Counted from the first letter of the stretch, positions 28,112-37,030 are shown. The stretch is 64,000 nucleotides of DNA from Ostreococcus lucimarinus CCE9901 (GCF_000092065.1 NC_009364.1:496001-560000), one strand, 5' to 3'. Made by a program: numbers and translations. The notes: a model not told the origin generated them from the letters alone.

Positions 28112-29650
28112 TTAGTTGCCGACGAATAAGTACTCGTACGCGATGAGATGCAAGAGCACGAGGTAGGAACCGATGATAAATCGCCTGTGACGCAGAACGC
28201 TCTCGAGCCTGCGGTTGAGCGGACGCTTGTACGCGAGCGGCGTCAAAGTTTCGGCGCCGACGACGGCGTTGGCGACGGTCGGGGTGGCGACACCGGTGAC
28301 GGCACCGCGTTTTTCCATCGTCGAACGCCACGCGAGGTCGGTGAATCGTCGAGTGAGAGAATCGATCTCTTCGTTCTTCTTCAGCACGAGCGCTTCGCTC
28401 TCGGCGAGTCGGCGAGAGAGCGAAGCCAAGGACGCGTTCGCGGGCGACGACGCGGAGCTATCGCGGGCGCGTTCGGCCGCCAAGGCGGCGAGTTCACGGC
28501 GCGTCTCTTCGAGAGCGCTCTCGGCTTCTTTCGCGCGCTGTTCCGCGGCTAGGACATCCGCAGCCGTGCTGGTTTCGCTCGAAGCGCCGCCATCCGCGCG
28601 CAAGTTGTTCATCTGCGTCTCGTACGCCTCCCTCGCCGCAGACGCCTGCGCCATGGCGGCTTGCGCGCGTTCTTTCCACACGCTCTCTGACGCGCGCGCT
28701 GCGAGCGCACTTTCGGTGGCATCGCTCGATTTCAGCCGATCGATTTCGTCTTGCGCCTCGCGAAGCGCGTGTCTCGCTTGCGCGAGCTCCGTCTCGATTC
28801 TCTTGACGTCGGCGCGATCGACGGTTGACTCACCCTGCGCGCTCTGCGTCACGGCTGCAATTTTACCTTCGTACTCTTCCTGTTTCGCTGCGAACGCTTC
28901 CGTGAGATGCGCCAAGCGTCCGTTCGCTGCGCGGTTCTCTTCGCTCAACTTTTCCAGCTCGGCTTCGAGCGTCGTCACTCGCGCCTCCGCCTCCGCTCGC
29001 GCGTGTACGCTCGCTACGTGCTCACTCTCCGCTTGCGCCCGAGCACTCGCCGCGAGCTCTCTCTCTTCAACAGCTGCCCTCTTCGCCGCCTCCGCCGCGA
29101 GTTTCTCCGCATTCGCCGCCGCCGTCGCGTTCGCCGTCTCGCTTCGCAAATCGTTCAACGCGAGCGTCAATTTTTCATTCTCCTCCACCGCCTTGGCGAT
29201 GCGCAACCGCATCCGAGCCGCCTTCGACGTCTTTCTCGACTTCCCCCCGCGCCCGATGGACCCACCGCTGTCCTCTCGATCGCTTCCATCGCTCCCGTCG
29301 TCGCTCTCGTCGTCGCTCTCGTCGCTCGACGCCTCCGCCGCGTCCAACTTCTCCCTCAGCGCCTCGTTCTCCGCCTTAAAACTCTCCAACTCCGCCCGCA
29401 ACACCGCGACTTTCGTCTCCAGCGCCTTCTCGTTCCCTCCCGTCGCCTCCGCGTCCTCGCGCGCGTTCGCACCGCTCGCTCGACGCGCGTCCTCCAACAA
29501 TTTCGCCAACGCCTCGCGCTCCTTCTCGATCGTTTTCCCCTTCTTCACCGCCCCCCTGAGCTTCTCCCGCAGCTCCGCCACGCGCGCGCGCTCTTCCTCG
29601 AGCGTCGCGTTCGCTCGCGCGCGCTCGTCGTCGCTCGCGCGCGACGCCAT
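28112..29650 (-). CDS. Golgin-like coiled-coil protein with C-terminal membrane anchor
   Basis: The predicted protein has 512 residues. Extended coiled coil runs from about 10 to 440, broken by an acidic Ser/Asp linker around 110-150 (SSDESDDESDDGSD). It ends in a basic segment and one transmembrane helix near the C-terminus (IIGSYLVLLHLIAYEYLFVGN), a tail-anchor layout like golgin-84, CASP or giantin. These act as Golgi vesicle tethers. No GRIP domain is present. The first true ATG is 29650. Only 49 bp separate it from the divergent RING gene. The identity of the golgin class is not determined. Confidence 0.7.
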   Translation of the reverse strand: MASRASDDERARANATLEEERARVAELREKLRGAVKKGKTIEKEREALAKLLEDARRASGANAREDAEATGGNEKALETKVAVLRAELESFKAENEALREKLDAAEASSDESDDESDDGSDGSDREDSGGSIGRGGKSRKTSKAARMRLRIAKAVEENEKLTLALNDLRSETANATAAANAEKLAAEAAKRAAVEERELAASARAQAESEHVASVHARAEAEARVTTLEAELEKLSEENRAANGRLAHLTEAFAAKQEEYEGKIAAVTQSAQGESTVDRADVKRIETELAQARHALREAQDEIDRLKSSDATESALAARASESVWKERAQAAMAQASAAREAYETQMNNLRADGGASSETSTAADVLAAEQRAKEAESALEETRRELAALAAERARDSSASSPANASLASLSRRLAESEALVLKKNEEIDSLTRRFTDLAWRSTMEKRGAVTGVATPTVANAVVGAETLTPLAYKRPLNRRLESVLRHRRFIIGSYLVLLHLIAYEYLFVGN

Positions 29651-29699
29651 CGCGGCTCGAAGTGCCGCGTCGGCGCCTTCGCGTCCACACTTCGCGACG

Positions 29700-30443
29700 A
29701 TGCGTCGCCTCCCGATCGTCGACGACGCCACGCGCGCGCGCACGCGGTGCGCGATGTGCTGGGGGACGCTTCACCGCGCGTGTCTGCCGTCGACGTGCGC
29801 GCACGCGACGTGCGAGGCGTGCTTCAAGGCGAGAGAACCCGACGCGAGCTGCGCCGTGTGCGGAGAGAAATATCTCGCGCGCGGCGCGCCGGGTGCGTTC
29901 GCGCGCGACGCGGCGCGCGACGCGGAGTGCGAGCGGGTGTACGGCGACGCGCGCGAGGCGTACGACGCGGAGGAGGATCGGCGGGCGCTGCGGACGCTGA
30001 AGGAATGTTTTGGGTACGAGACGTCGACGGCGTTCGCGGCGCGCGACGGCGACGGCGACGAAGACGAAGACGAAGACAAAGACGCGGCGACGCGAACGGA
30101 GACGGTGGACGAGGACGATGGGGCGTACGAGATAGAGTTTAGGGACGTCGCGGCGGCGCGGCAGACGTCGGGTGAGCCGGATGAGACGCGGGCTCGGTTA
30201 CCCGTGGAGTTCGCGTCGGCGCCGAAGACGGCGAAGGTGGAGGCGCTGCGGAGGTTCGTCGAAGAGCAGGGCAGAGGGAAGTACGCGCTTTGCGACGAAC
30301 ACGGTCGTTATCGGTGGTCGCGCGCGCACGGGTCGGACAAAGATTCCGTTTTAGATCCAACGAAGACGTTGGAAGATTTTTTTGAGCCGCAGCTCCGTCG
30401 CGGAGAGCCCATAGTGGCGTGGTTCGTTTCGTTTCGTGAGTGA
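29700..30443 (+). CDS. RING-HC protein with RAWUL-like C-terminus (possible PCGF/PRC1-type)
   Basis: The predicted protein has 247 residues. A RING-HC domain lies at about 14-60: CAMC, CAHATCEAC and CAVCGE give the C-x2-C / C-x-H-x2-C-x2-C / C-x2-C ligands. An acidic central linker includes a GDEDEDEDKD run. The C-terminal 75 residues (VEALRRFVEEQG, YRWSRAHGSDKDSVLD, TLEDFFEPQLRRGEPIVAWFV) have the length and strand order of a ubiquitin-like RAWUL fold as in PCGF/BMI1 proteins. The RING plus RAWUL pairing is suggestive only. The upstream 49-bp spacer is shared with the golgin-like gene. Confidence 0.65.
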   Translation: MRRLPIVDDATRARTRCAMCWGTLHRACLPSTCAHATCEACFKAREPDASCAVCGEKYLARGAPGAFARDAARDAECERVYGDAREAYDAEEDRRALRTLKECFGYETSTAFAARDGDGDEDEDEDKDAATRTETVDEDDGAYEIEFRDVAAARQTSGEPDETRARLPVEFASAPKTAKVEALRRFVEEQGRGKYALCDEHGRYRWSRAHGSDKDSVLDPTKTLEDFFEPQLRRGEPIVAWFVSFRE

Positions 30444-30663
30444 GTTGTTTCTGTGAGTGAACTGTTTCGTGGCGTGGTTCGTTTCGAAGAAGCGGGTCGG
30501 CGACTAGGCCACTGCTCGGTCGAAGATCGGAGGGTGCGCGGAGACGGATTCGGTAAAGTCGGGCTGGTGTACATCACGAGATACAATGGCGGATTACGAG
30601 CATGTGTACGCGGCGAAGAGTTCGGCGCAGCCGTGCTGGAGCTGAGACATAACGACGCGCGTG
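30444..30663 (+). other. Intergenic spacer, no gene seen
   Basis: This 220-bp same-strand interval contains two near-copies of a GTGGC-GTGGTTCGTTTCG element (around 30414-30435 and 30470-30490), one overlapping the upstream 3' end. No coding potential was recognised; it presumably carries the 3'UTR of the RING gene and the promoter of the secreted protein. Confidence 0.5.
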
Positions 30664-31737
30664 ATGGCAACGATGCAGACATCACGGCGGTTCTTTCTCT
30701 TTTTGCTCATGTGCTGCGTCACGCGCGCGCGCGCCGATTTGACAACTGAGAGCACGTTTGAGCGCGTCGAGAGAGACGGAACTGAAGGGACTTTCGAACT
30801 GGTGGGAAAGTACACCATTAGAAACGACGGCGCGAATGACGTGAACCTCGCCGGGCAAGCCCTGATGTTGCGATTCCCAGGATATGTTCGCGTGAAGAAC
30901 GACGATGATCCAGCACAGTCGACGTTGACGAGAGCGCTCCCGCGCGACTGGATCTTCGAGTGTTTCTGGTCTTACGTCGAAGGGCGATACAACGGGACGA
31001 ACGTGTGTCCCTCGATCGATTTCGTCGTTTCGTCGAATGTGGTGGAGGTACGATTCGTGAACACCTTGATTTTATGTCCAGGATGCACGCTGAGGGGGGA
31101 CTCGTCGTACACGTCCTTCGTTCTTAAGCATCGTGCGTATTTCCCCATCTTTGAAAATGGCGACATGCTCAAATCGATGGGCATGCGAACGTTTTTCGAC
31201 GCACCGCCACCGCCGCCGCCTCGAGGCAGGCGGGTGTGTTTCCCTCGCGAAGTTGATTTTTCATTTAAAGTGTCAAGCTACCCGAGCCGTTTCGCGGCGG
31301 ATGACGAGTCGGCGTCCTCAGACGACGCCGTCGTGCCGTTGGGCACGGCGGGCTTCGACGCGTTCTTACGCGTCTTCTTAGACGTGCGCAATCGACAATC
31401 TTTCGATTACGACATGTCTTCAGTCGTCATCGTCGTCCCCTTTGATTGGAAAATCTCTCCGAGCGAGAGCTCGGGCAAAATTCAGCAAACGCCGGATGAT
31501 TTCTTCGCGCGATGCCACGGGCAAGGCACGACGCTGTGCGACGTCGCTTACGTACTCAAGGAATCGTCGGGATTCCAAATTCGATTCAATCCAGGATTCA
31601 CCCTCTGCCCTGGATGCTCGCTGCGAGGCAAAGGTCCACAAGGCGCCGCATTCGAACTGTACTCGCCATTTCTTTTTCCGCTCGACATAGAAAGCGTTCG
31701 AGGCGCGTCGGCGTTTTGCGACGACGCCCAACTGTAA
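30664..31737 (+). CDS. Secreted protein with two copies of a CPGC-containing domain; unknown function
   Basis: The predicted protein has 357 residues. A signal peptide (FFLFLLMCCVTRARA) precedes two related halves. Each half begins with beta-rich sequence, has an internal Cys, then a long segment ending in an F-x-x-x-L/F-x-LCPGC-x-LRG motif (near residues 143 and 326) followed by an F-x-L-x-x-x-x-x-FP block. A Pro-rich hinge (APPPPPPR) lies between. The sheet-like pattern recalls carbohydrate-binding modules, but I cannot assign one. Four Cys within the two CPGC motifs probably form disulfides. ATG 30664 starts the signal peptide; there is no membrane anchor. Confidence 0.68.
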   Translation: MATMQTSRRFFLFLLMCCVTRARADLTTESTFERVERDGTEGTFELVGKYTIRNDGANDVNLAGQALMLRFPGYVRVKNDDDPAQSTLTRALPRDWIFECFWSYVEGRYNGTNVCPSIDFVVSSNVVEVRFVNTLILCPGCTLRGDSSYTSFVLKHRAYFPIFENGDMLKSMGMRTFFDAPPPPPPRGRRVCFPREVDFSFKVSSYPSRFAADDESASSDDAVVPLGTAGFDAFLRVFLDVRNRQSFDYDMSSVVIVVPFDWKISPSESSGKIQQTPDDFFARCHGQGTTLCDVAYVLKESSGFQIRFNPGFTLCPGCSLRGKGPQGAAFELYSPFLFPLDIESVRGASAFCDDAQL

Positions 31738-31781
31738 AATCCAACTGTACAACGCCCGCGCGTCCGCACATTCCAGCGTCC

Positions 31782-32621
31782 ATGATCGACGTCGACGACC
31801 CCGTCGTGCGCAAACACGTCGAAGAGAAAGCGCGCCTGCGCGAGCGCGCCGCCCGCGCGTCGTCGCGCGCGTCGTCCTCGCGCAGCGCCGGCGGCGCTTC
31901 GGGACAGCGCGAGGTTCAACGCTGGATAAAACTCGACTTGGGGCGCCCCGTCCCGGCGACGCACGACCCGTGGGCCGAGGGCGACGCGTTCGAACTGACG
32001 TTTTCGTGCGAATCGGGCGGCGCGACGTCGGTCAGCGTGGGCGCGCTGAAAGCGGCGAACGGTGGTTGCTGGAGCGCGTTCGGGACGAGTTGGCACTGCG
32101 TCACCGGGTGGAGTCGACTGGGCTTGGATTTTCGAGGCGTGGCGCTGGAAGTCGCGTTGGAGTGCGCGTTCGGCGAACGCGACGTCGGTGGTTGGCGGTG
32201 TTTGTACCAGACGAGTGCGGATGGGTACACGGTTGGCGTGGACGCGCGCGACTGCGAAGGCGCGTTTCTCGCCGTTACGGACGCCGACGGCGCGATGCTT
32301 TCGCGCGACCACGGTGGACCCAGGCTCGTGTTTCCCGCGTTGTACGGCTGGAAGAGCGCGAAGTATTTATCTCGAATCGAGCTCAAGACGTCGTACGAGA
32401 ATGGGTTTTGGGAAAACTTGGGGTGTCACGCTCGCGGTCGATGGCGCTACGATGAGCGATGGAAGCCGGGGACGTCCGCGCGAGTGTGGAACGTATTGGC
32501 GTGGATCACGGATCGATACTACATCGGTGGTGAACGGGTGTGGATATGGGTCATGGTGTACGGCGGGCGGGCGTTGGGGATGGTCGCGTCTCTGTTCGCC
32601 AAGAAGAATAGGGTAGACTAA
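31782..32621 (+). CDS. Sulfite oxidase-like molybdopterin-binding oxidoreductase
   Basis: The predicted protein has 279 residues. The molybdopterin-binding fold spans about 60-225. WHCVTGWSRL supplies the Cys that would ligate molybdenum. GGPRLVFPALYGWKSAKYLSRIEL and GFWENLGCHARGRW are conserved in bacterial SUOX/YedY-type proteins. A C-terminal hydrophobic segment (VWIWVMVYGGRALGMVASLF, about 250-272) could anchor it. No heme or dimerisation domain is present, so it is not the plant or animal sulfite oxidase. The substrate is unknown; the bacterial-type core suggests an old transfer, which I did not test. The first ATG is at 31782, 44 bp after the upstream stop. Confidence 0.82.
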   Translation: MIDVDDPVVRKHVEEKARLRERAARASSRASSSRSAGGASGQREVQRWIKLDLGRPVPATHDPWAEGDAFELTFSCESGGATSVSVGALKAANGGCWSAFGTSWHCVTGWSRLGLDFRGVALEVALECAFGERDVGGWRCLYQTSADGYTVGVDARDCEGAFLAVTDADGAMLSRDHGGPRLVFPALYGWKSAKYLSRIELKTSYENGFWENLGCHARGRWRYDERWKPGTSARVWNVLAWITDRYYIGGERVWIWVMVYGGRALGMVASLFAKKNRVD

Positions 32622-32663
32622 AAAATAGGCAGAGCGGCGCTTCGCTCGTGTAATGCAACTCAC

Positions 32664-33620
32664 TCACAGTTCGGTGTGAGCGTCGAGCGACGCGATCTCG
32701 TCGACGATGGCGAGGAACAACGAAGAACTGTCCTGCACGTCCTGCCCGAGTTCCCATATCATCACCCCGCCGAATCCCATTCGTCGAGCCACGCGGACTT
32801 TTTTTCGAACGACGCCGACGGAGTCGAACGCCCAATCTCCGACTACATTTTGATCTTTGTCGAGATTCTCTGAACTCGCAAACTCGCGACGAATCTCCTC
32901 GTACGTTTTCGCTTCGCCCGTTCGCATTGAGCGAGCGTAAAACGGTATCCCGACCGTGAATTTACTGACGTCGTCGAACTCGCGCTTGACGTACTCCATC
33001 AAACTCTCCACGAAACTCATCGCGGCGTGTCCGCGCGGATCGCGCGAGTCGTACGCCATGATGTGCACGTAGTCCACGTATTTCATCAAATCAAACTTCA
33101 CCATCGCCTCGAACGTCGCCACCGTCGGATGAATCGCGAAACTCAAGCGCTTGCGCTCGCCTTCCATCTCGTCGAGCGCGTCGCGCGTCGCGCGCAGCAG
33201 CTCCCCGAACGCCATCCAATCGCTCTCGCGCGCCGGGTACTCCCAATCGTACGACACTCCATCGAACGCGTGCGTCTCCACCGCGCGCTTCACCGCCGCC
33301 ACGAGGGCGGTGGGAGACTCCGCCGCCGCTCCGAATCCGTCGCTTCGGCCGCCGCCGCCGACCACCAAATCGCTCGCGCAGTCACCGTCCTCGTCCGTCT
33401 TCTTCCACACCCCATCCAGGCCGTCCAGCGCGCGACCAGACGACGACGGCGCGGCGGAGAACGCCAGCACGCGCGCACCGCGCGCGCACGCTCGCGCGGC
33501 GGCGGTCGCGGGTCGGTAATCTGGAAGGTACCCGTGCACAGAAAACGTCTTCGCGGCGACCGCGCCGTGCGAACGGGACGCGAGAGCCGCGAGCGCGAGG
33601 ACGAACGCGCGCAGACGCAT
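32664..33620 (-). CDS. Secreted GH18-family glycosidase-like protein
   Basis: The predicted protein has 318 residues. A signal peptide (RLRAFVLALAALASRSHGAVAA) precedes a GH18 TIM barrel. HGYLPDYRPA is the first strand. THAFDGVSYDWEYPA is the catalytic motif: of canonical DxxDxDxE it retains the first Asp, the last Asp and the catalytic Glu, but has Ser in place of the middle Asp. YVDYVHIMAYDSRD is strand 6, and GFGGVMIWELGQD is strand 8. The fold likely binds chitin, chitobiose or related oligosaccharides in the secretory path or wall. Activity is plausible but unproven given the Ser. Confidence 0.85.
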   Translation of the reverse strand: MRLRAFVLALAALASRSHGAVAAKTFSVHGYLPDYRPATAAARACARGARVLAFSAAPSSSGRALDGLDGVWKKTDEDGDCASDLVVGGGGRSDGFGAAAESPTALVAAVKRAVETHAFDGVSYDWEYPARESDWMAFGELLRATRDALDEMEGERKRLSFAIHPTVATFEAMVKFDLMKYVDYVHIMAYDSRDPRGHAAMSFVESLMEYVKREFDDVSKFTVGIPFYARSMRTGEAKTYEEIRREFASSENLDKDQNVVGDWAFDSVGVVRKKVRVARRMGFGGVMIWELGQDVQDSSSLFLAIVDEIASLDAHTEL

Positions 33621-33786
33621 ATCTTTTCGCGGCGACGCGCGACGAGGGGAGACTCGCGAGGGGAGATCTGCGGCGAAGGCGCGCGGCGCGGCGTAAACTG
33701 TCGCGTAAACTAACTTCTTCGGTTACAACCGACGAACTCTGAAAATGTCGTGATCACTCGAAAGTCGAACTAGAAGGCGAGCGCGA

Positions 33787-34545
33787 TCAGGTAGCGTCCA
33801 TGGCGTCGACTTCACCGTCGGCGAGTCGCTTGGCGGCCGCGCGCGCGGGCTCGGCGATGTCCTCGGGCACGCGGACGAACTCGCCGTCGCTCGCGTCGCA
33901 AATCCAGCTCAACTCGCACTCAAACTCCTTGTCTTTCACGTCGTGCGTGGCGTACACGATGCGCGCCAACTCTTTCACCGCCTCCGCGCACGTGATTTCA
34001 CTAAAATTTAACTTTTCAACCTCCGTCTTCGCCGCGCTTTTCCCCTTACCGACGCACGCGCCCTTCATCTTCGCGCACTCGCCGTTTTGCTCGAGGAGAT
34101 ACAAGTGATAGCCGTCGAAATCCTTCACCGCCAGCACGCTCGAGCACCCGAACGGGCGCACGCTCCAGTACAGCGTGAACAGATGATAATAATGCGCCAT
34201 GCGATCGGCCAGAACTTTCGCCGGGATCGCGTCGCCGTAAAACGACTTGTACTGCGCGCACTCCGCTCGCGCGCGGTCTCGCACCGCCTTCAAATCCGGG
34301 TTATACCCACTCCCGCCCATTCCCGCGTGTCGCGCCACCGCGCACACGCGTCGATTCGTCCCCGGCGTGTGCAATTTACTCGGCACGAGCTTCTCGCACG
34401 CGATGACGCATCCGTCCGCGCACCGCACCCCCACGGTCAACCCGCCGTTGTCCACCGCCTTCCCCGCGTACTCCACCTGGAACACGCGTCCGTCGGGCGA
34501 GTACGTCGTCGTGCTCAGGTCGTATCCCGAGCCGATCCCGCTCAT
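33787..34545 (-). CDS. PAG1: 20S proteasome subunit alpha-7 (PSMA3/PAG type)
   Basis: The predicted protein has 252 residues. It starts MSGIGSGYDLSTTTYSPDGR with the alpha-subunit signature and VFQVEYAGKAVDN. The SIGTGYDLS-like start and the YWSVRPFGCSSVLAVKDFDG block are diagnostic of the alpha-7/C8 class. It forms part of the outer ring of the 20S core particle, which gates substrate entry. The C-terminus has an acidic Ala/Glu/Asp tail as expected. The stop lies 166 bp from the GH18 start on the same strand. Confidence 0.95.
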   Translation of the reverse strand: MSGIGSGYDLSTTTYSPDGRVFQVEYAGKAVDNGGLTVGVRCADGCVIACEKLVPSKLHTPGTNRRVCAVARHAGMGGSGYNPDLKAVRDRARAECAQYKSFYGDAIPAKVLADRMAHYYHLFTLYWSVRPFGCSSVLAVKDFDGYHLYLLEQNGECAKMKGACVGKGKSAAKTEVEKLNFSEITCAEAVKELARIVYATHDVKDKEFECELSWICDASDGEFVRVPEDIAEPARAAAKRLADGEVDAMDAT

Positions 34546-34792
34546 CGCGCGCGCCTCGCGCCGCCCTCACCGCCGTCGCGCGGCGGTTTCGTTCAGATTC
34601 GATCGCGCGCCGGCTCGACGACCTCGATCGTTCGTCGTCGCGCGTCGCGAACGCGCGTCGTCGGGAACCGGCGCGCGGCGCGCGCGACGACGCGTTCGCG
34701 CGACCCGCGAATCGCGCGACGCGTCGCTCGTCGACGCTCGGCGCGTGGCGTCGCGCAGTGCGGCGAATCCGCGGCAGATCGCCGCGCGCGCG

Positions 34793-35527
34793 ATGCGGTC
34801 GACGCGTTGGCGCGTCGACGCGCGGTTCGCGACGCGCGGGCGCGGACGCGCGCGGACGCGCTTGAACGCGAGCGCGGAGCCGGCGCGCACGCGCGCGTTC
34901 GACCCGACGCGGGCGAAGGATCTGAAGCTGCTCGGCGCGAAGGAAAATCTGTTGGATGCGATCGAAAGAAACGACGCCCAGAGGATCGACGCGGCGATCG
35001 ACGAGTGCGGTGCGCTGTACGACGGCGAACGACGCTCGCCCGCGACGTCGCGGGCGCTGCGCGGGCGATGGCGCCTGGTGCACTCGAAGCAAGCGGCGAA
35101 CGCGAATCCGTTTCAGATTTTGTTTCAAGGCGCGGCGAAAAACTATCAAACGTTCGACGAGGACGACGGCGTGCGGAACGCGGTGGAGTTGGGAATGCTC
35201 AGGATCGAGGCGTTCGCGACGAGCGAGAACGCGGGAGCGGTGCGGACGAACATCGAGATTCGCACGGTGGACGTGAGTTTCGGCGGTCGAAGATTGAAGA
35301 CGTTTGAGCTGAATCCGAAACCGGGCGCGGGTCGCGGCTGGGTGGAACAGCGGTTCTTGGATGAGGAAGTGCGAATTAGCGTCGGGAATAAGGGGAGCGT
35401 GTTCGTGCACGTCAAGGACGACGAAGGAGAATCGGCGAAGGAGGCGAAGGAAACGACCGACGCGGCGACGACGACGACGAGCGCGTTGGCGCGCGTCGAG
35501 CGCCGCGCGGACGAGGACGAGGACTAA
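34793..35527 (+). CDS. Plastid lipid-associated protein (fibrillin/PAP family)
   Basis: The predicted protein has 244 residues. The N-terminal 40 residues are Arg/Ala/Thr-rich, like a transit peptide. The PAP/fibrillin domain follows: KDLKLLGAKENLLDAI, ALRGRWRLVHSKQAANANPF, VELGMLRIEAFATSENAG and KTFELNPKPGAG. Fibrillins bind lipids in plastoglobules and thylakoids. The C-terminus is a charged tail (ALARVERRADEDED). ATG 34793 is the first after the divergent PSMA3 that gives a transit-like peptide; other upstream ATGs lie within PSMA3. Confidence 0.85.
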   Translation: MRSTRWRVDARFATRGRGRARTRLNASAEPARTRAFDPTRAKDLKLLGAKENLLDAIERNDAQRIDAAIDECGALYDGERRSPATSRALRGRWRLVHSKQAANANPFQILFQGAAKNYQTFDEDDGVRNAVELGMLRIEAFATSENAGAVRTNIEIRTVDVSFGGRRLKTFELNPKPGAGRGWVEQRFLDEEVRISVGNKGSVFVHVKDDEGESAKEAKETTDAATTTTSALARVERRADEDED

Positions 35528-35582
35528 ATTTGATCATCGTTCGTGTAATACATACAGTAGCGCGCATTGCTTACTCGATGTT

Positions 35583-36326
35583 TCACCCGTGAAACCTCGG
35601 ATCGGAGCTCGACACGGGCGCGCGCGGATCGGCCGATTGCGCGGGCGCCTGCGCGATGTCTTGCGTCGTCGCCTTGCTCGCCGCGCCGTATCGCTTGGCG
35701 TACGGCAGCTCTCGCTCGCCAGCCTCCAACGCCGCGACGTTGCTCTCCAACACCTCGCGCGGAAACTTACCGACGATGAATCCCTCGCTCTCACCCGCGG
35801 CGTCCAAAAACTCCAAATGCGGTATCCCATCCACCCCGTACGCGTCCATCTCGTCGCTCCACTTCGCGTTGTCGATGTTCAACATCACAAAGTTCACCGC
35901 CTTCCCGTGCGCCGTCTCCACCGCGTACACCGTCGGCGCCGATTCCTTGCACACCTCGCACCAATCCGCGTAAAACTCCAACACCGTCGGCCTCCCATTC
36001 CTCAGCGCGTCGTCCAGCGGCGTCGACGCTCGCTCCAACTTGGCCAAATTCGCCGTCGCCGCGTTCGCCGCGCCGCCGTTTCCCGAATCTCCCACCGTCG
36101 TCGTCGCCGTCAGCGCGAACGACGCCGCGCCGACCGCGAATCCCGCCAGCGCGATCGCGCGTCCGCGTCGCCGCGTCGCGTCGTTCTCCGCCTCGAGCGC
36201 TCCGCGCGCGTCGCCGTTTCCGTCCGCGTCGTTCGCGCGCACCGCGCATCCGCGTCTCATTCGTCGCGGTCGTCGCGCCGTCGCGACGCCGCGCGCTTCG
36301 GCGACGCGCGAGGACGTCGCTCGCAT
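35583..36326 (-). CDS. HCF164: HCF164-type thylakoid thioredoxin-like protein
   Basis: The predicted protein has 247 residues. An Arg-rich transit peptide (about 1-35) precedes a hydrophobic anchor (IALAGFAVGAASFALTATTT). The thioredoxin domain has active-site LEFYADWCEVCKESAPTVY, VNFVMLNIDNAKWSDEMDAYGV and GIPHLEFLDAAGE. The end (SDPRFHG) matches the plant tail. HCF164 sits in the thylakoid membrane, passes reducing power to the lumen with CcdA and is required for cytochrome b6f assembly. ATG 36326 is the first true one. It is divergent from the RING-H2 gene over 77 bp. Confidence 0.93.
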   Translation of the reverse strand: MRATSSRVAEARGVATARRPRRMRRGCAVRANDADGNGDARGALEAENDATRRRGRAIALAGFAVGAASFALTATTTVGDSGNGGAANAATANLAKLERASTPLDDALRNGRPTVLEFYADWCEVCKESAPTVYAVETAHGKAVNFVMLNIDNAKWSDEMDAYGVDGIPHLEFLDAAGESEGFIVGKFPREVLESNVAALEAGERELPYAKRYGAASKATTQDIAQAPAQSADPRAPVSSSDPRFHG

Positions 36327-36403
36327 CGCGATGTATCGCCCGAGCGCGCGCCGACGCGGACGCGCGACTGCGATCACCGACCGTCGCGCGATGACGCGAC
36401 TCG

Positions 36404-37030
36404 ATGGCGCGCGCGACGCCCTCGACGCGCGTCGGCGCGCTCGCGCGCGTCGCCGCGCGCGCGTGCGCGAAGACGGCGTGCGTCGGCGCGGGCGCGGGCC
36501 TCGGCGCGATCGCGGGCGCGGTGCTCGGCGCGCGCGCGCGGCGAGGCGCGCTCGCGGGCGCGGCGCGAGGCGCGCTCGCGGGCGCGCGCGCGCTGCTCGA
36601 GACGCTCGACGACGCGCGCGACGCGCACTATCGCGTGTTCACGGACGAACGAGGACGATTGAGGGTTGTGGAGACGTCGATACCGCGAGCGATGCGGTTC
36701 GGCGACGTCGTGCGCGCGATGCTGGAGCTGGAGTCGACGTACGAGGCGCTGGAGGCGGGCGCGGGCGCGGAGACGCGAGGCGCGAGCGCGAACGTTCTCG
36801 CGCGATTGCCGAGACGAGAGTACAGAGGGACGACGATGACGACGCGGGTGTGCGCGGTGTGTCTGGAGACGTTCGTGGACGGGGAAGTGGTGAAGCGGGC
36901 GTCGTCGACGTGTTCGCACGAGTTTCACGACGCGTGCATCGACGCGTGGCTCGCGCGACGGGATTGTTGTCCGATGTGTCGAACGCGCGCGGAGGCGCCG
37001 ACGGGACGGGTGGAATTTGAAATCGATTGA
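36404..37030 (+). CDS. RING-H2 membrane protein, NIP/ATL-like
   Basis: The predicted protein has 208 residues. Residues 23-65 are a Gly/Ala-rich hydrophobic stretch (ACVGAGAGLGAIAGAVLGA and GALAGAARGALAGA) typical of the NEP1-interacting protein/ATL RING family. The C-terminal RING-H2 has CAVCLETFVDGE, CSHEFHDACIDAWL and CCPMCRT, giving the C-x2-C / C-x-H-x2-H-x2-C / C-x2-C ligands. These act as E3 ligases at plastid or endomembranes in plants. The location here is unproven. The gene shares a 77-bp divergent spacer with HCF164. Confidence 0.82.
   Translation: MARATPSTRVGALARVAARACAKTACVGAGAGLGAIAGAVLGARARRGALAGAARGALAGARALLETLDDARDAHYRVFTDERGRLRVVETSIPRAMRFGDVVRAMLELESTYEALEAGAGAETRGASANVLARLPRREYRGTTMTTRVCAVCLETFVDGEVVKRASSTCSHEFHDACIDAWLARRDCCPMCRTRAEAPTGRVEFEID

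Noticed and set aside
28215-29699. Open + strand frame extending the RING gene by about 495 codons to the left
   Set aside because: It is Ser/Ala-rich antisense of the golgin-like gene's coiled coil; the RING protein begins naturally at ATG 29700.
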